From: Bacteroidota bacterium
Lineage (GTDB): Bacteria; Bacteroidota; Bacteroidia; Flavobacteriales_F; PHOS-HE28
Direction: 5' to 3'
Assembly (NCBI GenBank): GCA_963169595.1
Contig: CAUJFM010000210.1
Span: 1-17,566 of the forward strand
DNA: 17,566 bases
Below the pieces are notes generated by a model. It saw only the letters and a list, made by a program, of their open reading frames with translations, made no database searches and was not told the origin of the DNA. Below are positions 6,922 through 14,711 of the stretch, one piece after another (position 1 is the first letter of the stretch; the number at the start of each line of letters is the position of its first letter). Position numbers and translations under genes: made by a program.

Positions 6922-6929
6922 TAGCTTCG
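6922..6929 (+). promoter_or_regulatory. -7-like box 5 nt before GT22 start
   Basis: TAGCTTCG is followed by five bases (CCGCC) and then the ATG at 6935. It matches TAnnTTTG except for one base. The same box with the same 5-nt spacing precedes the gene at 8498. If it is a true -7 element, transcription would begin at or next to the start codon, giving a leaderless or nearly leaderless message. No -33 TTTG is visible in the GC-rich upstream sequence. Confidence 0.45.
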
Positions 6930-6934
6930 CCGCC

Positions 6935-8452
6935 ATGTTCGCGACCTGGCGCACCTGGATGCACGAACGGCCACTGGCCGCGCTCACCCTCATTGCGCTG
7001 CTGCCGCGCCTGGTGGCGGCCTTCTTCAGTGGCGGCTACTTCGCCCACGACGACCACTTCCTGATCATTGAGGCGGCGGGCAGCTGGGTGGACGGCTACG
7101 ACTACAACTACTGGCTGCCGTGGAACCAGGGCGAGAATCCACGTCCCAGCGGACACAGCTTCTTCTATGTGGGGCTGCACTACCTGCTCTTCAGCGGCCT
7201 GAAGGCGGTGGGCATCGCCGATCCGAAGGTCCTGATGGTGGTGGTGCGCCTGGTCCACGCGCTGTGGAGCCTGGTGGTGGTGCGGGTGGGCTACCGCATC
7301 GCCCTGCGCCTGTCCGACCGGGACATCGCCTGGCGCACCGGGCTCTTCCTGGCCATCTTCTACTTCATGCCCTTCCTGGCCGTGCGCAACCTGGTGGAGG
7401 TGGCCTGCATCCCCTTCCTGATGCTGGGAGCCTGGCAGCTGGTGCGCAACACCGACCGGCCGACCCTGCGCGATGTGGTGGTGGCCGGCATCTGGATCGG
7501 CATGGCGGTGAACGTGCGTTTCCAGACGCTCTTCTTCGCGGCCGGACCCGGACTGGCCCTGCTGTTCCAGCGCCGCTGGGCGCCGGCCTTCGCCTACGGG
7601 GCCGGCGTGGCCCTGCCCCTGGCCGTGGTGCAGGGAGGCATCGACAGCTTCCTGTGGGGACGCCCCTTCGCGGAGCTGACGGAATACGTGCTGTACAACA
7701 TGGCGAACACCACCACCTACGGGGTGCTGCCGTGGTACAACTACCTGCTGCTGCTGGCCGGCATGCTCCTCCCGCCGTTGAGCCTGGCGGTGCTGTTCGG
7801 CTTCTTCCGCCGGCCTGCTCCCCTGCTGCTGTGGCTGCCGCTCTTCCTCTTCCTGGCCATCCACTCCTACTTCCCCAACAAGCAGGAGCGCTTCCTGCTG
7901 CCCATGGTACCACTGTTCTTCGTGGTGGGCTACACGGCATGGGAACGATGGCGGCTGGCCAGTGCCTGGTGGCAGCAGCGGCCCGGTCTGTGGCGCGGGT
8001 CCATGCGCTTCGTGCATGGGCTGAACGCCGTGGTGCTCGTGGTGCTGTGTTTCAGCTACAGCAAGCGCAGCCGGGTGGAGGCCCTGTACGCCCTGCGCGA
8101 CCAGCCGCCCACACGGGGCATCCTGGTGGAGGACAGCGCCGAGGGCGAGGCACCGATGCCCCCCCTCTTCTACCTCGGCAAATGGGACATTGCGGTGATC
8201 CCCTGGACAGGCAGCCCGGGCACGCTGGCCGAGACGCTCGGCAAGTGGGAGGGCGCGGGGAAGCCCGATGTGGTGCTCTTCATCGGCGAGAAGGAATTGG
8301 AGGCGCGCATGGCCCGTGCCGAGGCGGAGCTGGGGCCTTTGCGCGTGGTGGGGCGGGCCGAGCCGGGCATCCTGGACCGCACCGTGCACTGGTTGAACCC
8401 GGTGAACCGCAACGAGACCATCGTGATCGCCCGCACGGAGTCCGCGTCCTGA
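6935..8452 (+). CDS. GT22 (Alg9/PIG-B-type) mannosyltransferase-like GT-C enzyme
   Basis: A 505-residue protein with about ten membrane segments. The first lumenal-type loop has the acidic pair Asp39-Asp40 (AHDDHF), as expected for the GT-C catalytic loop. NKQERFLLP at 315-323 closely resembles the HKxxRFxxP signature of GT22 enzymes, which use polyprenyl-phosphate mannose to extend N-glycan precursors or GPI anchors in eukaryotes. The His of that signature is replaced by Asn315. Bacterial members exist but their acceptors are poorly known. A soluble-looking C-terminal part of about 130 residues (from about 375) includes a Rossmann-like DVVLFIGEKELEARM region. ATG 6935 has a -7-like box 5 nt upstream. 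It is divergent from the PAP2-like gene and followed after 45 nt by the PLP enzyme. Confidence 0.8.
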   Translation: MFATWRTWMHERPLAALTLIALLPRLVAAFFSGGYFAHDDHFLIIEAAGSWVDGYDYNYWLPWNQGENPRPSGHSFFYVGLHYLLFSGLKAVGIADPKVLMVVVRLVHALWSLVVVRVGYRIALRLSDRDIAWRTGLFLAIFYFMPFLAVRNLVEVACIPFLMLGAWQLVRNTDRPTLRDVVVAGIWIGMAVNVRFQTLFFAAGPGLALLFQRRWAPAFAYGAGVALPLAVVQGGIDSFLWGRPFAELTEYVLYNMANTTTYGVLPWYNYLLLLAGMLLPPLSLAVLFGFFRRPAPLLLWLPLFLFLAIHSYFPNKQERFLLPMVPLFFVVGYTAWERWRLASAWWQQRPGLWRGSMRFVHGLNAVVLVVLCFSYSKRSRVEALYALRDQPPTRGILVEDSAEGEAPMPPLFYLGKWDIAVIPWTGSPGTLAETLGKWEGAGKPDVVLFIGEKELEARMARAEAELGPLRVVGRAEPGILDRTVHWLNPVNRNETIVIARTESAS

Positions 8453-8484
8453 GCCCACCTGCCGGCCGGGTCGCGGGACCGCAG

Positions 8485-8492
8485 TAGCTTCG
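8485..8492 (+). promoter_or_regulatory. -7-like box 5 nt before the PLP enzyme start
   Basis: TAGCTTCG is followed by CGGCC and the ATG at 8498, nearly identical to the context at 6922-6937 (one base differs over the 16-base block). It lies in the 45-nt gap after the GT22 gene, so the PLP enzyme may have its own transcript. No -33 box was found. Confidence 0.45.
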
Positions 8493-8497
8493 CGGCC

Positions 8498-9742
8498 ATG
8501 TCGGACCACAAGATGCACCCGGAGAGCCTGATGATGAGCCACGGCTACAAGCCAGCGCTCAGCGAAGGCGCCATCAAATGCCCGATCTTCCAGACCAGCA
8601 CCTTCGTGTTCCAGAGCGCGGAGGATGGCAAGGCCTTCTTCGAGGTGGCCTACGGACTGCGCGAGAAGGGCGAGAAGGAGGAGCCGGGGCTCATCTACAG
8701 CCGCCTCAACAACCCCGACCTGCAGATCCTGGAGGAACGCCTCTGCCTGTGGGACGAGGCCGAGGAGTGCGCCGTGTTCGAGAGCGGCATGAGCGCCATC
8801 AGCACCTGCCTGCTGGAGTTCCTGTCGCCCGGTGATGTGCTGCTGTTCAGCAACCCGCTGTACGGTGGCACCGACCACTTCATCAAGCAGACGCTGACCC
8901 GCTTCGGCATCGAGGTGATGGGCTTCTACCCGTGGGAGCAGGACCAGCTGCCCGAACTGGTGAAGCGCAGCGGGAAGGCCGACCGCATCCGCATGATCTT
9001 CGTGGAGACCCCGGCCAACCCCACCAACACGCTGATCGGCATCAAGGCCTGCGCGGAGCTGGCGCGATCGCTGAGCACCGCGGACCGGAAGGTGCTGGTG
9101 GCCGTGGATAACACCTACATGGGCCCCTTGTGGCAGCACCCGCTGAAGCTGGGCGCCGACCTGGTGCTGTACAGCGCCACGAAGTACATCGGTGGCCACA
9201 GCGATGTGATCGCCGGTGCCTGCCTGGGCTCCAAGGCCCTCATCGGACGGGTGAAGGGCCTGCGCACCTTCCTGGGCTGCATGGCCGGCCCCTGGACGGG
9301 CTGGTTGCTGCTGCGCAGTCTCGAAACGTTGAAGGCCCGCATGGACATCCAGGCCCGCAATGCGGAACAGGTGGCGGCCTTCCTGGCCAATCACCCCAAG
9401 GTGGAACGGGTGTACTACCTCGGGCAGCTCAACGACCCGAAGCAACAGGCCATTTACGAGGAGCAGTGCCTGTCGGCGGGCGCCATGCTCTCCTTCACCG
9501 TGCATGGGGGCGAGGCCGAGGCCTTCCGCTTCCTGAACGCGCTGAAGCTGGTGAAGCTCGCCGTGAGCCTGGGCAGTACGGAATCGCTCGCCGAACATCC
9601 CGCCAGCATGACCCACGCTGGCGTGGACCCTGAGGAACGGGCCAAACTGGGCATTGCGGAGAACCTTGTGCGCCTCAGCGTGGGCGTGGAGCATCCCTCC
9701 GACCTCATCGCCGACCTGGGCCGCGCCCTCAACGCCATCTAA
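8498..9742 (+). CDS. Cystathionine gamma-synthase family PLP enzyme
   Basis: The 414-residue protein is a fold-type I PLP enzyme of the Cys/Met metabolism family, whose members make or cleave C-S bonds (cystathionine gamma-synthase/lyase, methionine gamma-lyase). The PLP lysine is Lys229 in SATKYIGGHSD. Asp204 in AVDNTYMGP binds the pyridine nitrogen. Tyr67 and Arg69 (IYSRLNNP) supply the phosphate contacts to the partner subunit, and the late SLGSTESLAEHPASMTH and VRLSVGVEH segments contain the substrate-carboxylate Arg. The opening HPESLMMSHGY and the insert before IYSRLNNP match the subgroup usually annotated only as 'cystathionine gamma-synthase family'. The true reaction cannot be decided from sequence. 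TerC follows after 24 nt. Confidence 0.9.
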   Translation: MSDHKMHPESLMMSHGYKPALSEGAIKCPIFQTSTFVFQSAEDGKAFFEVAYGLREKGEKEEPGLIYSRLNNPDLQILEERLCLWDEAEECAVFESGMSAISTCLLEFLSPGDVLLFSNPLYGGTDHFIKQTLTRFGIEVMGFYPWEQDQLPELVKRSGKADRIRMIFVETPANPTNTLIGIKACAELARSLSTADRKVLVAVDNTYMGPLWQHPLKLGADLVLYSATKYIGGHSDVIAGACLGSKALIGRVKGLRTFLGCMAGPWTGWLLLRSLETLKARMDIQARNAEQVAAFLANHPKVERVYYLGQLNDPKQQAIYEEQCLSAGAMLSFTVHGGEAEAFRFLNALKLVKLAVSLGSTESLAEHPASMTHAGVDPEERAKLGIAENLVRLSVGVEHPSDLIADLGRALNAI

Positions 9743-9766
9743 GCAACCGACCACACACCACGATCC

Positions 9767-10528
9767 ATGATCGACCTCTCGTCCCTGGACCCTTCCGTCC
9801 TGTTCACCCTCCACGGCCTCATCGGGCTGCTCACGCTCACGGCGTTGGAGATCGTGCTCGGCATCGACAACATCATCTTCATCTCCATCATCAGCAACAG
9901 CCTTGAGGCTCCCGAGGAACGGAAGAAAGCCCGGCAGTTGGGTCTGGCCCTGGCCATGATCACCCGGGTGCTGCTGCTGCTCTCCCTGAGCTGGGTGATG
10001 AGCCTGGACAAGCCGTTCCTGGACGCCGGGATCCGGAACTTCAGCGGCCGCGACATCGTGCTGCTGGTGGGCGGTCTCTTCCTGATCTACAAGGCCACGG
10101 TGGAGATCCATGCCAAGGTGCAGGGCCACGATGAGTCCAAGGGGGCGAAGAAGAAACGCCTCACCCTGGCGAACGTGATCGTCCAGATCATCCTGATCGA
10201 CCTCGTGTTCTCCCTGGACAGCGTGATCACCGCCGTAGGCATGAGCAACGAGATCCTGATCATGATCCTGGCCGTGCTTATCGCCGTGGGCATCATGATG
10301 GTGGCCGCCGAGAGCATCAGCACCTTCGTGGAGAAGCACGCCACGGTGAAGATGCTGGCCCTGGCCTTCCTGGTGATGATCGGTGTGGCCCTGCTGATGG
10401 AAGGCATGGGCGAGCACGTGAACAAGAACTACATCTACTTCGCGATGGGCTTCAGCGTGCTGGTGGAGATGCTCAACCTCCGCATGATGCGGAACCGGCT
10501 GGTGAAGGGCGGCGAAGAGAAGCCTTAA
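9767..10528 (+). CDS. TerC family integral membrane protein
   Basis: A 253-residue protein with about seven membrane segments and the two TerC signature motifs: LEIVLGIDN with Asp34-Asn35 and DLVFSLDS with Asp151-Ser152. These sit in symmetry-related membrane segments and are thought to coordinate a metal ion. Characterised relatives act as manganese exporters or in metal loading of exported proteins. A Lys-rich loop (HDESKGAKKKR, about 122-132) lies between the two halves. It follows the PLP enzyme by 24 nt, so it may be cotranscribed. Its TAA stop at 10526-10528 overlaps the stop of the convergent protease gene within the palindrome TTAA. Substrate metal is inferred from the family only. 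Confidence 0.9.
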   Translation: MIDLSSLDPSVLFTLHGLIGLLTLTALEIVLGIDNIIFISIISNSLEAPEERKKARQLGLALAMITRVLLLLSLSWVMSLDKPFLDAGIRNFSGRDIVLLVGGLFLIYKATVEIHAKVQGHDESKGAKKKRLTLANVIVQIILIDLVFSLDSVITAVGMSNEILIMILAVLIAVGIMMVAAESISTFVEKHATVKMLALAFLVMIGVALLMEGMGEHVNKNYIYFAMGFSVLVEMLNLRMMRNRLVKGGEEKP

Positions 10529-12633
10529 GGCAGGTAGTCCGAGCGGGTAGCCGTGGGCACCACCCCTCCGATGTTCTGGAGGATGATGTCGCGGTCATTG
10601 TTCGACCCGGTGTAGCTCACCACGCCATCCAGGTTCACATCCTCCGGGAAGTAGCCGCTGACCGTGGCCGTGGGGATGACCCCACCGATGCGGGTGAGGA
10701 TGGCATCACGGTCGTTGCCGCCACCGGTGTAGCGCAGCACGCCATCGCGAACAACATCACCGGCCACCAGCACGCGTGTGGTTCCCACCTGATCGGTGGC
10801 CAGGCTGCCGCCCTTCAGGGCCACACTGCCGTTGCTCAGGTCCAGCACGGTAGTGGTGCCGGAAAGGGCCACCGTGCCGGCGGTCATCACCCCCAGGTGG
10901 TTACGGTGGCGCAGCGCCAGGTAGTACGGGCCGGCAGGTTGGTTGAAGACCACAGCGGAGGTACCGTCCGTACCCACCACATCCCCATCGGCCTGCAGCA
11001 ACGCACTGCGTGTGGCGATCAATGCGGTGTCCGCGGCCCCGCGCAGCTCCACCACCACCCAATCCACCACCGCGTTGTTCCCCGTCACGCCCAGCACAGC
11101 ACCCGTAGTGCTTTCGCCCCCACCCCCACCGGCATGCACGTAGCCCAGGGCCGTGTGGGGTTCTGACGTGGGCACCAGGCCATTGTTCCGCAGGGTGGTC
11201 GCCATCAGGCCTGTTGCCGCAATGAAAGGCCCCTCCAGGAAAGCCTTGATCCGGACCGGGAGGTTCGTGGGCACCGCGTTCGGATCGTAGCCGTTGAGCT
11301 GCTGCACCGTGTTCGAGGGATCGAGCCAGTCGCGCGCCCGCTGTTGCGCATTGGCCCCATCCCAATACCCGCTGAACTTGGCGCAATCCGTGGGGATCGA
11401 CGTGGCGGTGGAGCACACTTGGGCGCCATCGTACATGTGCCCCACCACCCGGCCGTTCTGGTCGAAGAGCGGACCACCGCTGGAGACGGCCTGCACCAGA
11501 CCAAGGTCCCAATTGCCCCGCCAACAGTTCACCCCGATGGCATCGGTGTAGCTGGTGCTGGGGTCGTTGTTGAACGAGATCTTCTTCACGTCGTACAGGG
11601 GGTGCTGGATCACCACCGAGCTCTGCGGCACCGCGCCACTGCGGTCCCAGCCGGCGTAGTACACGTTGTAGCTTGATGGTGGCACAGTGTTCAGCTCCAT
11701 CAGGCACAGGTCCGTGAAGTAGTTGCCCGCCCGCCAGGTGGCCCCGGTCATGGTCTGGGAGGTGTTGCCCACGGTACCGGTGCAGGTGGGCGATTCGTAG
11801 TTGAAGTAGAAGACCCACTGGTTGGTGTTCGTGGGCACATAGCAGTGGTTGGCCATGTTGAAGAAGGGCCGGCCCGGGGTCTGCGTGTTGTTCACGAGCA
11901 CCCCGGTGCAGCCGCCACCATCGGGGCGCAGGAACATGGCCACGGCCCGCTTCTCGTCCTGCCAGGCAGCCGCCTGGGGGCAATTGATGCCGATGTGGCA
12001 CGGTGCGCTCTGGTAGCCCGGGTCGAAATCCCTGGCATCTTCATGATCGGCTTGGCGGGCGAACGGATCGAAATAGGCGTGGGTGATGGAGGCGATGTGC
12101 AGCTCACCCGCACGCACCAGGCCTGGCAGCACGTACTCCACCACCACCGAATCTCCGGGTAGCAGTTCCGTGGCCATCGTGCCATCCGGACCACGATTGG
12201 TCGCATTGAAGGCGCCGATGGAACGGGTGCCGGCCGCATCGTAGAGGAACACCTGCCCGCCAGCGGCCAGCTCCCAGCGATCGAACTGCACACTGATCAT
12301 GGCCGCTCCTGGACTGTGCAACAGCACGCGGCCCAACCGACGACCGTCCGGCAGCTGTGACCAAAGGCCATCGCGCAGCACATCCACGGCCAGGTCGCGC
12401 TGGATGCCGTAGCGGAAGCCACCACCCTCGGCGGTCAGCTCCTGCGGGTCCGCCAACGCTGGCAGTGCGAACACGGGAACTGCGGCCCGCTCCTCCGCAT
12501 CCAGCGTCCATCCAGCCGGTGTACCGCCCACGGATATCTGCGCCATGGCGGCGCTTGATGCGCCCCCAAGCAGCAGTCCAAGCACCCATCCATGCACACG
12601 CCTTCCATTCGGAGCGCGAGATCCCTTGTCCAT
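10525..12633 (-). CDS. Secreted trypsin-like serine protease with dockerin-like C-terminal repeats
   Basis: A 702-residue exported protein. A basic start and hydrophobic stretch (13-31) end in SSAAMA-Q, a likely signal-peptidase I site after Ala31. An N-terminal beta-rich domain (about 35-205) resembles the pro-region of lysyl-endopeptidase-like proteases. The peptidase domain (about 210-445) has His263 (MANHCYV), Asp308 (FTDLCLMEL) and Ser385 (VSSGGPLFD), plus several cysteines that could form disulfides. The residue at the first position of the GDSGGP-like motif is Val383 instead of the usual Gly. A beta-rich middle (about 460-620) leads to two 39-residue repeats (625-702). No standard type IX sorting domain is seen. 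It is the last gene of the operon, 5 nt after the OmpA-type gene. Confidence 0.8.
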   Translation of the reverse strand: MDKGSRAPNGRRVHGWVLGLLLGGASSAAMAQISVGGTPAGWTLDAEERAAVPVFALPALADPQELTAEGGGFRYGIQRDLAVDVLRDGLWSQLPDGRRLGRVLLHSPGAAMISVQFDRWELAAGGQVFLYDAAGTRSIGAFNATNRGPDGTMATELLPGDSVVVEYVLPGLVRAGELHIASITHAYFDPFARQADHEDARDFDPGYQSAPCHIGINCPQAAAWQDEKRAVAMFLRPDGGGCTGVLVNNTQTPGRPFFNMANHCYVPTNTNQWVFYFNYESPTCTGTVGNTSQTMTGATWRAGNYFTDLCLMELNTVPPSSYNVYYAGWDRSGAVPQSSVVIQHPLYDVKKISFNNDPSTSYTDAIGVNCWRGNWDLGLVQAVSSGGPLFDQNGRVVGHMYDGAQVCSTATSIPTDCAKFSGYWDGANAQQRARDWLDPSNTVQQLNGYDPNAVPTNLPVRIKAFLEGPFIAATGLMATTLRNNGLVPTSEPHTALGYVHAGGGGGESTTGAVLGVTGNNAVVDWVVVELRGAADTALIATRSALLQADGDVVGTDGTSAVVFNQPAGPYYLALRHRNHLGVMTAGTVALSGTTTVLDLSNGSVALKGGSLATDQVGTTRVLVAGDVVRDGVLRYTGGGNDRDAILTRIGGVIPTATVSGYFPEDVNLDGVVSYTGSNNDRDIILQNIGGVVPTATRSDYLP
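10528..10761 (-). repeat. Two 117-bp repeats encoding 39-residue C-terminal modules
   Basis: Residues 625-663 (10645-10761) and 664-702 (10528-10644) are direct repeats with 25 of 39 positions identical. Each has a DVxxDGV loop, then YTGxxNDRDxIL, IGGV(I/V)PTAT and a terminal Y(F/L)P. The second copy, DVNLDGVVSY, matches the calcium-binding loop of dockerins (DxNxDG), with about five extra residues before the last acidic position (NDRD). Confidence 0.85.
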
Positions 12634-12638
12634 GCGGT

Positions 12639-14711
12639 TCAGCGTGAAGTGATGACGAACTCGGTGCGACGGTTAAGTGCCCTGCCCTCCGCGGAATCAT
12701 TGGAGGCCACCGGCTTGGTGGGGCCCAGGCCCTTGAAGGCCAGCCGACCTCCCGCGATCCCGTGATCCTGAAGGTACTCCATCACCGTAAAGGCCCGGTC
12801 GCTGCTCAATGCCATGTTGTCCTCCATGCGCCCCACATTGTCCGTATGTCCCTCCACCCTGATCTTCACCGTGGGGTTCTCCTTGAGGAAAACAATGAGC
12901 TCGTCCAGAATGTGCTCGCTGGCCTTCGTGATGGCCGTGGAATTGGACGCGAACTTGATGTCGTTGACCCGGTAGCTCTTGCCCACCTCGATCTTGCGCA
13001 CGGTCATGTCCACGGCCGTCACACCGGCCTTCAGGCTGTCCTCCGCGCTGAAGCTGCGCGACTCGAAGACGTGGTCCTGCTTCTTCACGGTCATCACCAC
13101 ATCGGCGCCGGGACGCAGCTTCACCACCGTGGCGTAACGGCCGTCCGCATTGTCCACCTGGATGATCTCGGTCTGGCGCGTGTCCATGTACTTGATCTCC
13201 ACGGTGGCATCCTTCACCACCTGCCCTTTATCGTCCTTCACCTGGCCCTTCACCAGCAGCACCTCCTCGGGACGCACGTTCTCAGGCAGCTTGAAGCCAT
13301 AGATGTCCAGCCCACCCATGCCCTTGAAGCGCCCGCTGGCGAAGTAGGCCGTGCGGCCATCGGTGCTCACGATGAGGCCATGCTCGTCCTGGTCGGTGTT
13401 GATGGGATGGCCGATGTTCTTCGGCTTGGTCCAAGTGCCATCGTCCTTCAACTTGCTGAAGAAGATGTCGTAGCCACCGATGCTCCGGTGCCCACGGCCC
13501 GCGCTGTCCTGCTTGGCGGCGAAGTACAGCGTGCGGCTGTCGCTGTGCATGAAGGGTGCCTTCTCGTTCCCGTAGGTGTTGATGCCCTTCACCGGTATCG
13601 CTTTGGACCATTCGCCCTTCTCGTTGCGGGTGCTCTGGAAGATGTCGATGCCGTCCGTGTTGGCGCGGATGGTCGCGAAGTAGAGCGTACGTCCATCACC
13701 GCTGAGCGAAGGCTGGCTCTCCCAGCCATCGGGGGTGTTGATGTTCGGACCAAGGTCCTCCAGGCCGGTCCACTCCCACTCCTGCCCGCCGTAGTCCAGG
13801 TTGAAACGGCTGTCGTAGTGGGTGCGGAAGATGTCGCAGTTGCGATAGCCCCGGCTGTCGGGCGGTTCGCACACGGTGACGAACATCTCCTTGTTGTTCA
13901 CGCTGATGGTGACCCCGCCGTAGTTGTCGCCGGTGTTGAAGGGTTCCGGCAGGATGCGGGCCGGATCGAAGTCGGTGGAGGCGTTCGGACGCCGGGCCTC
14001 CATGAGCTCCTCCACCTCACGGGAAATGATGTCGCCCTTGGCCCGCACCATCCGCTTGCGCGTGAAGAAGATCAGCTCGTTGTCCGGCGAGAACATGGGC
14101 AGGTACTCGTCATCCGGGGTGGAGACGTTGGCGAGCGCCTTCGGGTCCAACGGGGCCGTGTTGCTGTAGAAGTCCACGTAGAACTGGAGCTCGGGCATCA
14201 CCTCCTCCACGTCCTGATACTTCTTGTCGTAGTCCTTGGACATGCGCGTGGCATCGTCGCTCGGGAACTTACGGAAGGCCTCGAACGCCTTGGCCGCACC
14301 CGCGAAGTCCCCATCGGCATAGCGCATGGTGCCCAGGGTGTAAGGCACGTCGCTGTGGTAGGTGGGGCAGGTGGCCTGCACCTTCTCCAAGTAGCGGATG
14401 GCGGCATCGTAGCCCTTGCCGCTCTCGCGGGCGATGCGGTACGCGGAGAGCCCGAGCCTGAAGTGGCATTCGATGCACTCCGGGTCGACCTCCAGGGTGC
14501 TCTTGAGCTTGGCATGCCGCTGCGCCGGGTCCTTGGCCTTGGACGCGTCCTCCAGCAGCTTCACGATCTTCTTGTCGGTAGGTGCGGCGCAGGGGTCCGC
14601 GTCATCCTGTGCGCTCAATGCACCGCCACCCAGCAGCACAACTGCCGCCACCAGCCAGGCGCGGCCCGGCCTCATCCTCTGCCACACGTGCATCCGTTGC
14701 CCACTCCTCAT
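12639..14711 (-). CDS. PorE-like OmpA family protein (TPR, PD40, regulatory-like, OmpA_C)
   Basis: A 690-residue envelope protein. The signal peptide runs to about Ala34 (GALSA-QDD). Then come TPR-like helices at about 70-155, a PD40/WD40-like beta-propeller at about 200-460 with repeats such as FSPDNELIFF, LSGDGRTLYFA and VSTDGRTAYFA, and a carboxypeptidase-regulatory-like beta domain at about 480-570. An OmpA_C peptidoglycan-binding domain follows at about 580-690 (VEGHTDNVG, LSSDRA, GRALNRRTEF). That domain order is the one known for PorE of the type IX secretion system, but paralogues with the same layout are common in Bacteroidota, so the role is not fixed. The ATG at 14711 overlaps the AsmA stop as ATGA, which supports this start and implies translational coupling. 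Confidence 0.9.
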   Translation of the reverse strand: MRSGQRMHVWQRMRPGRAWLVAAVVLLGGGALSAQDDADPCAAPTDKKIVKLLEDASKAKDPAQRHAKLKSTLEVDPECIECHFRLGLSAYRIARESGKGYDAAIRYLEKVQATCPTYHSDVPYTLGTMRYADGDFAGAAKAFEAFRKFPSDDATRMSKDYDKKYQDVEEVMPELQFYVDFYSNTAPLDPKALANVSTPDDEYLPMFSPDNELIFFTRKRMVRAKGDIISREVEELMEARRPNASTDFDPARILPEPFNTGDNYGGVTISVNNKEMFVTVCEPPDSRGYRNCDIFRTHYDSRFNLDYGGQEWEWTGLEDLGPNINTPDGWESQPSLSGDGRTLYFATIRANTDGIDIFQSTRNEKGEWSKAIPVKGINTYGNEKAPFMHSDSRTLYFAAKQDSAGRGHRSIGGYDIFFSKLKDDGTWTKPKNIGHPINTDQDEHGLIVSTDGRTAYFASGRFKGMGGLDIYGFKLPENVRPEEVLLVKGQVKDDKGQVVKDATVEIKYMDTRQTEIIQVDNADGRYATVVKLRPGADVVMTVKKQDHVFESRSFSAEDSLKAGVTAVDMTVRKIEVGKSYRVNDIKFASNSTAITKASEHILDELIVFLKENPTVKIRVEGHTDNVGRMEDNMALSSDRAFTVMEYLQDHGIAGGRLAFKGLGPTKPVASNDSAEGRALNRRTEFVITSR

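Noticed and set aside
6266..10417. 1383-residue antisense ORF on the minus strand
   Set aside because: It is opposite the GT22, PLP-enzyme and TerC genes, all of which have clear motifs. Its translation is rich in His, Gln, Gly and Arg, as expected when GC-rich codons are read in the opposite frame.
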